Assembly: GCF_001546115.1 (NCBI RefSeq)
Contig: NZ_KQ955208.1
Span: forward strand, 2,012,321-2,076,320
Reading direction: 5' to 3'
Source of the DNA: Paracoccus aminovorans
GTDB taxonomy: Bacteria; Pseudomonadota; Alphaproteobacteria; Rhodobacterales; Rhodobacteraceae
Length of the DNA: 64,000 nucleotides
This document shows positions 24,124-31,206 of this stretch, in pieces. The notes under the pieces are model-generated. The model was not told where the DNA came from, searched no databases, and saw nothing but the letters and a program-made list of their open reading frames with translations. Position numbers and translations under genes: made by a program. Position 1 is the stretch's first letter; every line of letters begins with the position of its first letter.

Positions 24124-26442
24124 TCAGCCCTCGATCCTGCCGAAATCCGCGATCAGCCGGCCGGCCTCGCGGATGCGCGAGAGCAGGTTCAGCCGGTTGC
24201 GCCGGACGATCTGGTTGTCGGTGTTGATCTGCACCGTGTCGAAGAAGGCGTCGATGGGCCTGCGCAGTGTGGCGATGCCCTGGGTCGCGGCCTGGAAATC
24301 CTCGAGCCGCACAGCCTCGCGGATCGCGGGCTCGGCCTTGTCGAGGGCGGCGAAGAGGGCGCGTTCGGCATCGGTTTCGGCGAATTTCGGGTCGGCGCCG
24401 AAGCTGTATTCGACGCCATCCTTTTCCTCGGCCTGGGCGAGGATATTGCCGGCGCGCTTCAGCCCTTGCAGCAGGTTGGTGCCGTCCTCGGTTTTCAAGA
24501 CGTCGTTCAGGGCGGTGGCGCGGTTGACCAGCAGCACGAGGTCGTCGTTGCCGGGCATGGCGATGACGGCGTCGATGATGTCGTGGCGGATGCCCTGGTC
24601 TTTGAGGAAAACTTTGAGGCGGTCGTGGAAGAAGGCGAGGAGGTCGGTAGACAGCGAGGTTAGCCGTTTATCTCCGGAAAGCAGTCGCTCCTCCCCCAGC
24701 TTCGGCTCAGCCTCTTCATCCTCAAACCATACCAACATCAAATCCGTCACGCGATCGGCAGAAAGCGCGGTATAGAAATCTTCGATTGAAGCATTGAAAC
24801 TCACGTCATCCGGGTCGTCAGGATGGGCGCTGGAAACGCGCAGCCAGTTTTTCGCTTCAGCAGTCTTTCCAGCAGGAAGAAACGCCAGTTCGCTAGAAAA
24901 CCGGACATTGTGCCAAAGCGACGAGGCAGCCACCTCGGCAAGCTGACGAAGAGAAATTCGCACCCCATTCCCAAGAACCAGCCGGATCACCCCCAGCGCC
25001 GCCCGCCGCAGGGCAAACGGGTCTTTCGACCCCGTCGGCTTCTCATCAATCGCCCAGAAGCCGGTCAGCGTGTCCAACTTGTCAGCCAGCGCCACGGCCA
25101 CCGAAACCGGCGCCGAGGGCACCGCGTCAGAAGGGCCAAGCGGAGAATAGTGATCGCGGGCGGCGTCGGCGACCTCGGGGGTCTTGCCGGCCTCCAGCGC
25201 GTAATAGCGACCCATGGTGCCTTGCAGCTCGGGGAACTCGCCGACCATGGCCGAGCGCAGGTCGAGTTTCGCGATCCTGGCGGCGTCCTCGGCCTGGTCC
25301 GCATCCGCGCCGACCAGCGGCGCGATCTCGCGCGCCAGGGCGGCGATGCGGGCGATGCGATCCGCCTGGCTGCCGAGCTTGCTCTGGAAGGTGACGTGAG
25401 CCAGCCCCTCGGCCCAGTCAGCCATGCCCGACCGCGCCTCGCGCAGGTCGTTCTCCCAGAAGAAGGCCGCGTCCGAGAGGCGCGCGGCCAGCACGCGCTG
25501 GTTGCCCTTCAGGATCGTCTCGCCATGGTCCGGGGTCTCGATATTCGCCACGGTGACGAAGCCCTCGATGCGGCCGGTCTTGGGATTGCGGGCCGAGAAG
25601 AACTTCTGGTGCTCTTTCATCGAGGTTTGCAGCACCTCGGGCGGCAGGGACAGGAAGCGGTCCTCGATGGCGCCCATCAGGGGGACGGGCCATTCGACGA
25701 GGCCGGCAACCTCGGTCAGCAGTCCATCGTCGGGCATGATCTCCCAGCCGCGGGCAAAGGCGAGGTTCGCGGCCTCTTGCCGGATCGCGGCCTCGCGTTC
25801 GGCGGGGTCCAGCATGACCTTGGCGCGGCGCAGCTTGGCGGCGTAGTCCTCGAAGCCCGAGACGGCGAAGGCGTCGGGGGCCATGAAGCGGTGGCCGCGG
25901 GTGCTGTTGCCCGCCGTGATGCCCTCGATCTCCAGCGGCACCACCGCGGCGCCGGATTCGTCCGAGAGCAGGCAGATGATGGAATGCAGCGGGCGCACCC
26001 AGCGCAGCGCGCCCGCGCCCCAGCGCATGGATTTCGGCCAAGGGAAGTTGCGGATGGTGGTTTCGAGCACCTCGGCCACGATCTCGGACGCCGGGCGGCC
26101 GGGCTTCTGGATCACGGCGAACCAGACCTGGCCCTTCTTGTCGTCGCGCGCCTCGAGCTGGTCCCTGGTCAGCCCGGTCGAGCGCAGGAAGCCTTGCAGC
26201 GCCGCGTCGGGGGCGTCGGTGCGCGGGCCCTTGCGTTCCTCGCGCGTGGTCGGGCTGTGGGCGGTCAGGCCCTCGATGGTCAGGACCAGGCGGCGCGGGG
26301 TCGAAAGGCTGCCTGCCGAGGCATAAGTCAGCCCGGCCTCGACCAGGCCGTCGGTGACGAGTTTCCTCAGGTCCTCGCGGGCGCGGGCCTGCATCCGGGC
26401 CGGGATTTCTTCCGAAAAGAGTTCGATCAGCAGGTCGGGCAT
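24124..26442 (-). CDS. glyS: Glycyl-tRNA synthetase beta subunit
   Basis: A 772-residue protein beginning MPDLLIELFSEEIPARMQ, the standard GlyS N-terminus; it forms the alpha2-beta2 enzyme with GlyQ and binds tRNA-Gly. The HD-like stretch and the C-terminal DALR-type anticodon domain (ALFAALDKAEPAIREAV onward) are present. It is longer than the roughly 690 residues usual for the family. Between about residues 477 and 594 (DNA about 24660-25010) base composition falls well below the surroundings and the protein holds extra sequence around AKNWLRVSSAHPDDPDDV. It overlaps the upstream small gene by one base. Confidence 0.95.
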   Translation of the reverse strand: MPDLLIELFSEEIPARMQARAREDLRKLVTDGLVEAGLTYASAGSLSTPRRLVLTIEGLTAHSPTTREERKGPRTDAPDAALQGFLRSTGLTRDQLEARDDKKGQVWFAVIQKPGRPASEIVAEVLETTIRNFPWPKSMRWGAGALRWVRPLHSIICLLSDESGAAVVPLEIEGITAGNSTRGHRFMAPDAFAVSGFEDYAAKLRRAKVMLDPAEREAAIRQEAANLAFARGWEIMPDDGLLTEVAGLVEWPVPLMGAIEDRFLSLPPEVLQTSMKEHQKFFSARNPKTGRIEGFVTVANIETPDHGETILKGNQRVLAARLSDAAFFWENDLREARSGMADWAEGLAHVTFQSKLGSQADRIARIAALAREIAPLVGADADQAEDAARIAKLDLRSAMVGEFPELQGTMGRYYALEAGKTPEVADAARDHYSPLGPSDAVPSAPVSVAVALADKLDTLTGFWAIDEKPTGSKDPFALRRAALGVIRLVLGNGVRISLRQLAEVAASSLWHNVRFSSELAFLPAGKTAEAKNWLRVSSAHPDDPDDVSFNASIEDFYTALSADRVTDLMLVWFEDEEAEPKLGEERLLSGDKRLTSLSTDLLAFFHDRLKVFLKDQGIRHDIIDAVIAMPGNDDLVLLVNRATALNDVLKTEDGTNLLQGLKRAGNILAQAEEKDGVEYSFGADPKFAETDAERALFAALDKAEPAIREAVRLEDFQAATQGIATLRRPIDAFFDTVQINTDNQIVRRNRLNLLSRIREAGRLIADFGRIEG

Positions 26443-26903
26443 CAGTCGATGGTCCTTTTCTCTTCGGCTTCTTCGTTCAGTTGGCGCCATGCGTAGGCGC
26501 GCCCGTCGGGATAGACGGCGATGACATTGTCGATCTTGGGCGCCACGTCGTGCTGGGCCAGATAGGCGGTGGCGCGGCCGGCGGCCAGATCCTCGGTCAG
26601 CGCGGCCGGGTCGAAGCAGCGAAACCAGCGCGGCGGGATCAGCGGCGTCGGCGTGGCATAGACCTGCGCGCCAGTCGCCGCCGCCGGGTCGGTGGTGAAG
26701 CAGGCGCGGTCGGCCAGCGGCGAGCTGACCGAATAGATGCCGCGATAGTCATGGACCGGCAGCACCGGCCCGCCGGCCAGCGCGATGTCTTGCGGCGGGT
26801 CGGTCACTTCGCGGTAATAGTAATAGACCTGCAGGTAATACATGCCGGCGCCGGCGACCAGCACCAGCAGGGCGAAGAAGATCGCGATGACCTTGCCGCT
26901 CAC
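26442..26903 (-). CDS. Conserved membrane-anchored protein between glyQ and glyS (DUF6446-like)
   Basis: A 153-residue protein with one N-terminal hydrophobic anchor (about 5-24), followed by a tyrosine-rich segment (YYLQVYYYYREV) and a presumed periplasmic domain with two cysteines (RACFTTD, FRCFDP). A gene of this kind sits between glyQ and glyS in other Rhodobacterales, recalled as DUF6446; the number should be verified. It starts 4 bp after the glyQ stop and overlaps glyS by one base, so it belongs to that operon. Function unknown. Confidence 0.8.
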   Translation of the reverse strand: MSGKVIAIFFALLVLVAGAGMYYLQVYYYYREVTDPPQDIALAGGPVLPVHDYRGIYSVSSPLADRACFTTDPAAATGAQVYATPTPLIPPRWFRCFDPAALTEDLAAGRATAYLAQHDVAPKIDNVIAVYPDGRAYAWRQLNEEAEEKRTID

Positions 26904-26907
26904 CGTC

Positions 26908-27870
26908 TCAGGCTCCGGCGGGGAAGGCGGGCAGGGCCTCGCCCGTGGCCGCGGAGGTGGTCACGAACAGGTCGGCGCAGCGCTTCGCCAGCGCGCGGAC
27001 GCGGCCGATATAGGCCTGGCGCTCGGTGACCGAGATCACGCCGCGCGCGTCCAGGAGGTTGAAGAGATGGCTGGCCTTGATCGCCTGGTCATAGGCCGGA
27101 TGCGCCATCGGGATCGCGCGGCCCGCCGCGTCGGTTTCCGGGGCCGAGAGGATGCGGTCGCATTCCGCCTCGGCGTCCTTGAAATGTTGCAGCAGCGTGT
27201 CGGTATCGGCCTGGTCGAAGTTCCAGCGCGAATATTCCCGCTCGGCCTGGCGGAAGATGTCGCCATAGCGCAGCGGGATCGGGCTGTCGGGGTGGTTGAA
27301 GGGCATGTCCATGACATGCTCGACCCCCAGCACATACATCGCCAGCCGTTCCAGCCCATAGGTCAGCTCGCCCGAGACGGGCCGGCAGTCGTGGCCGCCG
27401 ACCTGCTGGAAATAGGTGAACTGGCTGACCTCCATGCCGTCGCACCAGACCTCCCAGCCCAGGCCCCAGGCGCCCAGCGTCGGGGATTCCCAGTCGTCCT
27501 CGACGAAGCGCACGTCATGGATCATCGGGTCGAGGCCGATGGCCTTGAGGCTGCCCAGATACAGCTCCTGCAGGTTCGGGGGCGAGGGTTTGATGATGAC
27601 CTGGTATTGGTAATAGTGCTGCAGCCGGTTCGGGTTCTCGCCATAGCGGCCATCCGTGGGCCGGCGCGAGGGCTGGACATAGGCCGCGGCCCAGGGCCGG
27701 GCGCCAAGCGAGCGCAGCGTCGTGGCCGGGTGGAAGGTGCCGGCGCCGACCTCCATGTCATAGGGTTGCAGCACGGCACAGCCCTGCGCGGCCCAATAGG
27801 ACTGCAACCGCAGGATCACGTCCTGAAAGCAGACGGGTTTCGCCGTCTGATTGTCCTTTGGGCTGGTCAT
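26908..27870 (-). CDS. glyQ: Glycyl-tRNA synthetase alpha subunit
   Basis: A 320-residue class II catalytic subunit. Hallmarks: [35 protein letters not shown] region, motif 2-like [25 protein letters not shown] and QYQVIIKP. The start is placed at MTSPKDNQ (ATG 27870) because GAAGGAAGCCGCG precedes it; an in-frame ATG 18 bp upstream would overlap that ribosome binding site. First gene of the operon with the DUF gene and glyS. Confidence 0.95.
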   Translation of the reverse strand: MTSPKDNQTAKPVCFQDVILRLQSYWAAQGCAVLQPYDMEVGAGTFHPATTLRSLGARPWAAAYVQPSRRPTDGRYGENPNRLQHYYQYQVIIKPSPPNLQELYLGSLKAIGLDPMIHDVRFVEDDWESPTLGAWGLGWEVWCDGMEVSQFTYFQQVGGHDCRPVSGELTYGLERLAMYVLGVEHVMDMPFNHPDSPIPLRYGDIFRQAEREYSRWNFDQADTDTLLQHFKDAEAECDRILSAPETDAAGRAIPMAHPAYDQAIKASHLFNLLDARGVISVTERQAYIGRVRALAKRCADLFVTTSAATGEALPAFPAGA

Positions 27871-27956
27871 CGCGGCTTCCTTCGGCATAACTGGCAGGAA
27901 ATGTCTGCCGCCTTCTAGGCAGAGGGCGGCGCAGGGTCAATGAGAGGGACGGGTTC

Positions 27957-29435
27957 ATGCGGCGCTTTGCGTGGGTCATCGGTGCGGCGCTGCCGCTTGT
28001 CTGGACAGCGCCGGTGCTGGCCGAGGATGTGGTGATCCGCATCGAGGCCAAGCGCGGCGCCGAGGCCGCCGCCCAGACCGCCGCCGCCTGGGGCGCACAA
28101 TTCCCCGACGTGGTGACCTTCCCGGCCGGCAGCGACTGGGTGGCGATCGCGCTGGGCCCGATGCCGCGCGAAGCGGCCGCCGTCCGGCTGGAGCAGCTGA
28201 AGGCCGAGAATAAGGTGCCGGGCGACAGCTTCCTGTCGCCGGCCGAGGGCCGCGAGCTCACCCGCATCGGCGCTGCCGATTCCCCGGCCGCGCCGGCGGA
28301 TGCGGCACCGGCGGCGGGCAGCGCCTCGACTTTTCCCCAAGACGCCGAGACGGCGGCGCCCGAGCCGGCGGTTGGCGATCTGGCCGGCGAGGATGCCCCC
28401 GCGCCCGAGCCGGCCGCTGCGCCTGCTGTCGAGCCGGCCGCCGAGCCCGCCCCCGAGCCGGTCGCGGAACCGGCGCCGGCGCAATTCTTCCTGCGCCTCG
28501 ATTCCAGCCCCGACCGTGCCAAGGCCGAGGAACTGCTGGAAACCTGGCGCCAGACCCTGCCCGAGGCCGGGCTGTGGACGCTGCCGAACGGCCGCTCGGC
28601 GGTGGCCTTCGGCCCGATGGACGAGGTGACGGGCAAGGCCTGGCTGCGCGCCCTGCGCAATGCCGGCGCCGTGCCGAAGGATGCCTTCCTGTCCCCCGGC
28701 GAAGACATGGGCGAGATCGCGATCATCGGCGCCAAGCCCGATCTCGGCGCGCCCCCGGCCGAGGATGCCGCGCCAGTGCCGATGCCGCCCTTGGAGCAGA
28801 TCCAGCGGGCGCTGCGCTGGGCCGGGCATTACCAGGGCGCCATCGACGGCAAGGACGGGCCGATGACGCAAAAGGCCATCGCTGAGGAGATCGTGCGCCT
28901 GCGCGCCTCGCCCGACACCGCCACCGCCATGGCCGAACTGATCCGCCGGCGCGAGGCATGGCGGGCCGAGATGGGGCTGACGCCGTTGCAGGACGCCCAT
29001 ACCGGGCTGATGCTGCCGGCGCCGATGGACAGGCTGCAATTCGACCGCGCGGAACGGGCGCTGTCGATCTATGGCCCCAAGGACGGCTCGGGCGCGGCGC
29101 TGATCCTGTTCTCGCAGCCCGGCGGCCAGCAGGAGATGCTGGACATCGCCGGGCTCGTCACCGCGCTGGGTTGGGTGCCGGCGCCGGAGCGCAAGGTCGA
29201 ACGGGGCAGCGTCATGCTGGACGGCCGCAACCAGACCCATATCGGCCATGCCGAGGGCCGGGTGGTGGATGGCCGGGTGCAGGGCTTCGTGTTGATCTGG
29301 CCGATCTCGGACCCCGAGGACCAGGTGCGGCTGGCGGCCGAGATCTCGGACAACCTCTCGCGTTTCGCCCCCGGCGCGGGCGAAGCGCAGCCGGAGGTCC
29401 CCGCTATCGCCCCCGCGGCGGCGGCGCAGAACTAG
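27957..29435 (+). CDS. Secreted protein with duplicated SPOR-like domains and a peptidoglycan-binding motif
   Basis: A 492-residue exported protein (signal about 1-22, ending PVLAED). Two related segments, about 23-100 and 178-255, share the scheme strand/helix, a GDSFLSPAEG or KDAFLSPGED end, and an IALGPM/VAFGPM core; this looks like a duplicated SPOR-like fold. They are separated by an Ala/Pro/Glu-rich linker. A peptidoglycan_binding_1-like stretch follows (EQIQRALRWAGHYQGAIDGKDGPMTQKAIAE, about 281-312), then a domain of unknown type to the end. Related Rhodobacterales proteins carry a trypsin-like domain; no protease triad is seen here. Its TAG stop shares a CTAG with the convergent trkH stop. 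Confidence 0.7.
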   Translation: MRRFAWVIGAALPLVWTAPVLAEDVVIRIEAKRGAEAAAQTAAAWGAQFPDVVTFPAGSDWVAIALGPMPREAAAVRLEQLKAENKVPGDSFLSPAEGRELTRIGAADSPAAPADAAPAAGSASTFPQDAETAAPEPAVGDLAGEDAPAPEPAAAPAVEPAAEPAPEPVAEPAPAQFFLRLDSSPDRAKAEELLETWRQTLPEAGLWTLPNGRSAVAFGPMDEVTGKAWLRALRNAGAVPKDAFLSPGEDMGEIAIIGAKPDLGAPPAEDAAPVPMPPLEQIQRALRWAGHYQGAIDGKDGPMTQKAIAEEIVRLRASPDTATAMAELIRRREAWRAEMGLTPLQDAHTGLMLPAPMDRLQFDRAERALSIYGPKDGSGAALILFSQPGGQQEMLDIAGLVTALGWVPAPERKVERGSVMLDGRNQTHIGHAEGRVVDGRVQGFVLIWPISDPEDQVRLAAEISDNLSRFAPGAGEAQPEVPAIAPAAAAQN

Positions 29436-30880
29436 CCGCGCCAGAACCGGGGCAGGAACAGCACCAGCACCGACAGCAGTTCCAGCCGGCCCAGATACAT
29501 GCCGAAGATCATCAGCCATTTCGCCGAATCGGGCAGGTCGGTGACGGCGCCGTTCGGCGTCAGCTCCGGCCCCCAGATCACGCCGACATTGGCGATGGCG
29601 GTCCAGGCCCCGGTCAGCGCGGTGCGTGGATGCAGCCCGGTCAGCGCCAGCCCGACGATCAGCAGGCCGAAGCTGAGGATGAACAGGGTGAAGAAGGACA
29701 TCACCGAATCGACCACGTCCTGTTCCAGCGGCCGGTTGTCGTAGAGCAGCGGAAACACCCGGTGCGGCGACTGCATGCGCCGCAGCTGCGCCTTGACCGC
29801 CTGGAACAGCACCAGATAGCGGAACACCTTGACCGAGCACGAGGTCGAGCCGGTGCAGCCGCCGATCAGCCCGACGATCACCAGGATGACGAAGGGGAAA
29901 TGCCCCCATTGGATCATGTCGGTCGAGGCGAAGCCGGTGCCGGAAAAGGTCGAGATGACGTTGAAGGTGGTCTCGCGGATCACGTCCAGCGGGTTCTGCG
30001 CCTTGAGCCAGAACAGCCGGTAGAGCACGATCACCGCGATGGCATAGAAGGTCCAGCGCAGATAGGCCCGGACCTGGATGTCGCGCCAGATCGGCTCGGC
30101 CTGGCCGCGGATCAGCTGCACCATGCGGATGAAGGGAATCGAGGCCAGGATCATGAAGAAGGCGGCGGCATATTCCGCCGGCCCGATGAAGGGCGCGAAG
30201 CTGGCGTCGTAATTCGAGAACCCGCCGGTCGAACAGGTCGAGAGCGCCAGCACCAGCGCGTCGAAGCCGTTCATGCCCAGCAGGATATAGACCACCATGC
30301 AGGCGGCGGTCATGGCGAAATAGACCCCGGTCATCTCGCGCGCGATATCGAAGGCGCGCGGCAGGATCTTGCCCAGGGTGTCGAAGCCTTCCGAGCGGAA
30401 GAACTGCATGCCGCCGACCTTCATCACCGGCAGGAAGATCATGGCGACGACGATGATCCCCAGGCCGCCCGCCCAGTTCAGGAAGGCCCGCCACAGGTTG
30501 GTGCCCTTGGGCAGGTCGTCGAGCGCGGGGAATGCGGTGGTGCCGGTGGTGGTGACGCCCGACATCGCCTCGAAATAGGCGTCGGTGAAGCTGACATGCG
30601 GGGCGCCGAGGATGAAGGGCAGGGCGCCCGCCACCGGAACCACCAGCCACAGCATCGCCGTCAGCAGGAAGACCTGGTGGATGCTCAGCGACTTGTCGGC
30701 TTGGGCGGTGGCGAGGCTGACGAGACCGCCCGCCAGCATGGTCAGCAGCCCGGACTCGAAGAAGCTCTGCCAATGCGGGTCGCCATGCCACCAGTCGACC
30801 AGCATCGGCAACGCCATGGTTGCCCCCAGCGTGACGACGATCTTGCCGACGATATTGGCCACGGGGCGGACATCCATCAT
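29432..30880 (-). CDS. trkH: Trk/Ktr-type potassium uptake permease
   Basis: A membrane protein of about 482 residues with the four-fold M-P-M repeat of K+ transporters. The pore-loop signatures are SGVTTTGTTAFP, LSTCSTGGFSNYD, STFSGTGFAS and ANVGVIWGPEL, each with the filter glycine. It would work with a cytoplasmic TrkA-type regulator, not found here. Start is at the double ATG (30880/30877, MMDVRPVANIVGKI); the upstream GTG extension is non-hydrophobic and overlaps the promoter area shared with the divergent tRNA. Confidence 0.93.
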   Translation of the reverse strand: MMDVRPVANIVGKIVVTLGATMALPMLVDWWHGDPHWQSFFESGLLTMLAGGLVSLATAQADKSLSIHQVFLLTAMLWLVVPVAGALPFILGAPHVSFTDAYFEAMSGVTTTGTTAFPALDDLPKGTNLWRAFLNWAGGLGIIVVAMIFLPVMKVGGMQFFRSEGFDTLGKILPRAFDIAREMTGVYFAMTAACMVVYILLGMNGFDALVLALSTCSTGGFSNYDASFAPFIGPAEYAAAFFMILASIPFIRMVQLIRGQAEPIWRDIQVRAYLRWTFYAIAVIVLYRLFWLKAQNPLDVIRETTFNVISTFSGTGFASTDMIQWGHFPFVILVIVGLIGGCTGSTSCSVKVFRYLVLFQAVKAQLRRMQSPHRVFPLLYDNRPLEQDVVDSVMSFFTLFILSFGLLIVGLALTGLHPRTALTGAWTAIANVGVIWGPELTPNGAVTDLPDSAKWLMIFGMYLGRLELLSVLVLFLPRFWRG

Positions 30881-30966
30881 GACGCCCTGCTTGCCGCGCC
30901 GCGTGAAAGGCGTCAAGCGCGCGACGCTTGCGCGGCCGGCCGCCACCGCCTATAGAAAGCCTCGAT

Positions 30967-31040
30967 GCGGGTGTAGCTCAATGGTAGAGCAGCAGCCTTC
31001 CAAGCTGAATACGTGGGTTCGATTCCCATCACCCGCTCCA
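30967..31040 (+). tRNA. tRNA-Gly (anticodon UCC)
   Basis: A 74-nt gene including an encoded CCA. Acceptor stem GCGGGTG/CACCCGC pairs perfectly, the D arm is GCTC-AATGGTA-GAGC, the anticodon loop CTTCCAA centres on TCC, and the T arm is GTGGG-TTCGATT-CCCAT with the standard TTCGA. It decodes GGA/GGG glycine codons. It lies next to the glycyl-tRNA synthetase genes, a fitting but possibly accidental neighbourhood. Confidence 0.97.
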
Positions 31041-31065
31041 TCCATCCTGCCACGCGCGATCCGGC

Positions 31066-31086
31066 TTCTTTCTTGCGGAAATATCC
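31066..31086 (+). repeat. Dispersed intergenic repeat, copy E
   Basis: TTCTTTCTTGCGGAAATATCC, two differences from copy A, 25 bp after the tRNA-Gly gene. Confidence 0.75.
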
Positions 31087-31093
31087 CGGGGGA

Positions 31094-31130
31094 ACGCCCG
31101 AAGGCCTCCATCGAGGAGGCCTTCGGGCGT
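31094..31130. other. Perfect 16-bp stem hairpin 3' of tRNA-Gly
   Basis: ACGCCCGAAGGCCTCC and its exact complement flank a 5-nt loop ATCGA. A second hairpin, GGGGGC-AGA-GCCCCC, follows at 31131-31145. There is no T-run, so a simple intrinsic terminator is doubtful; a processing or stabilising structure for the tRNA transcript, or part of the dispersed repeat, is possible. Confidence 0.6.
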
Positions 31131-31206
31131 GGGGGCAGAGCCCCCGGCCCCGCCCGCCGCTTCGCACTTGCAGCAAAGCCGGGGCCATGCCTAATGTGAC
31201 GGCACC

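Noticed and set aside
30967-31145. tRNA-Gly with following repeats considered as a genomic island attachment site
   Set aside because: No integrase gene or duplicated tRNA 3' end found in the window; downstream composition is normal.
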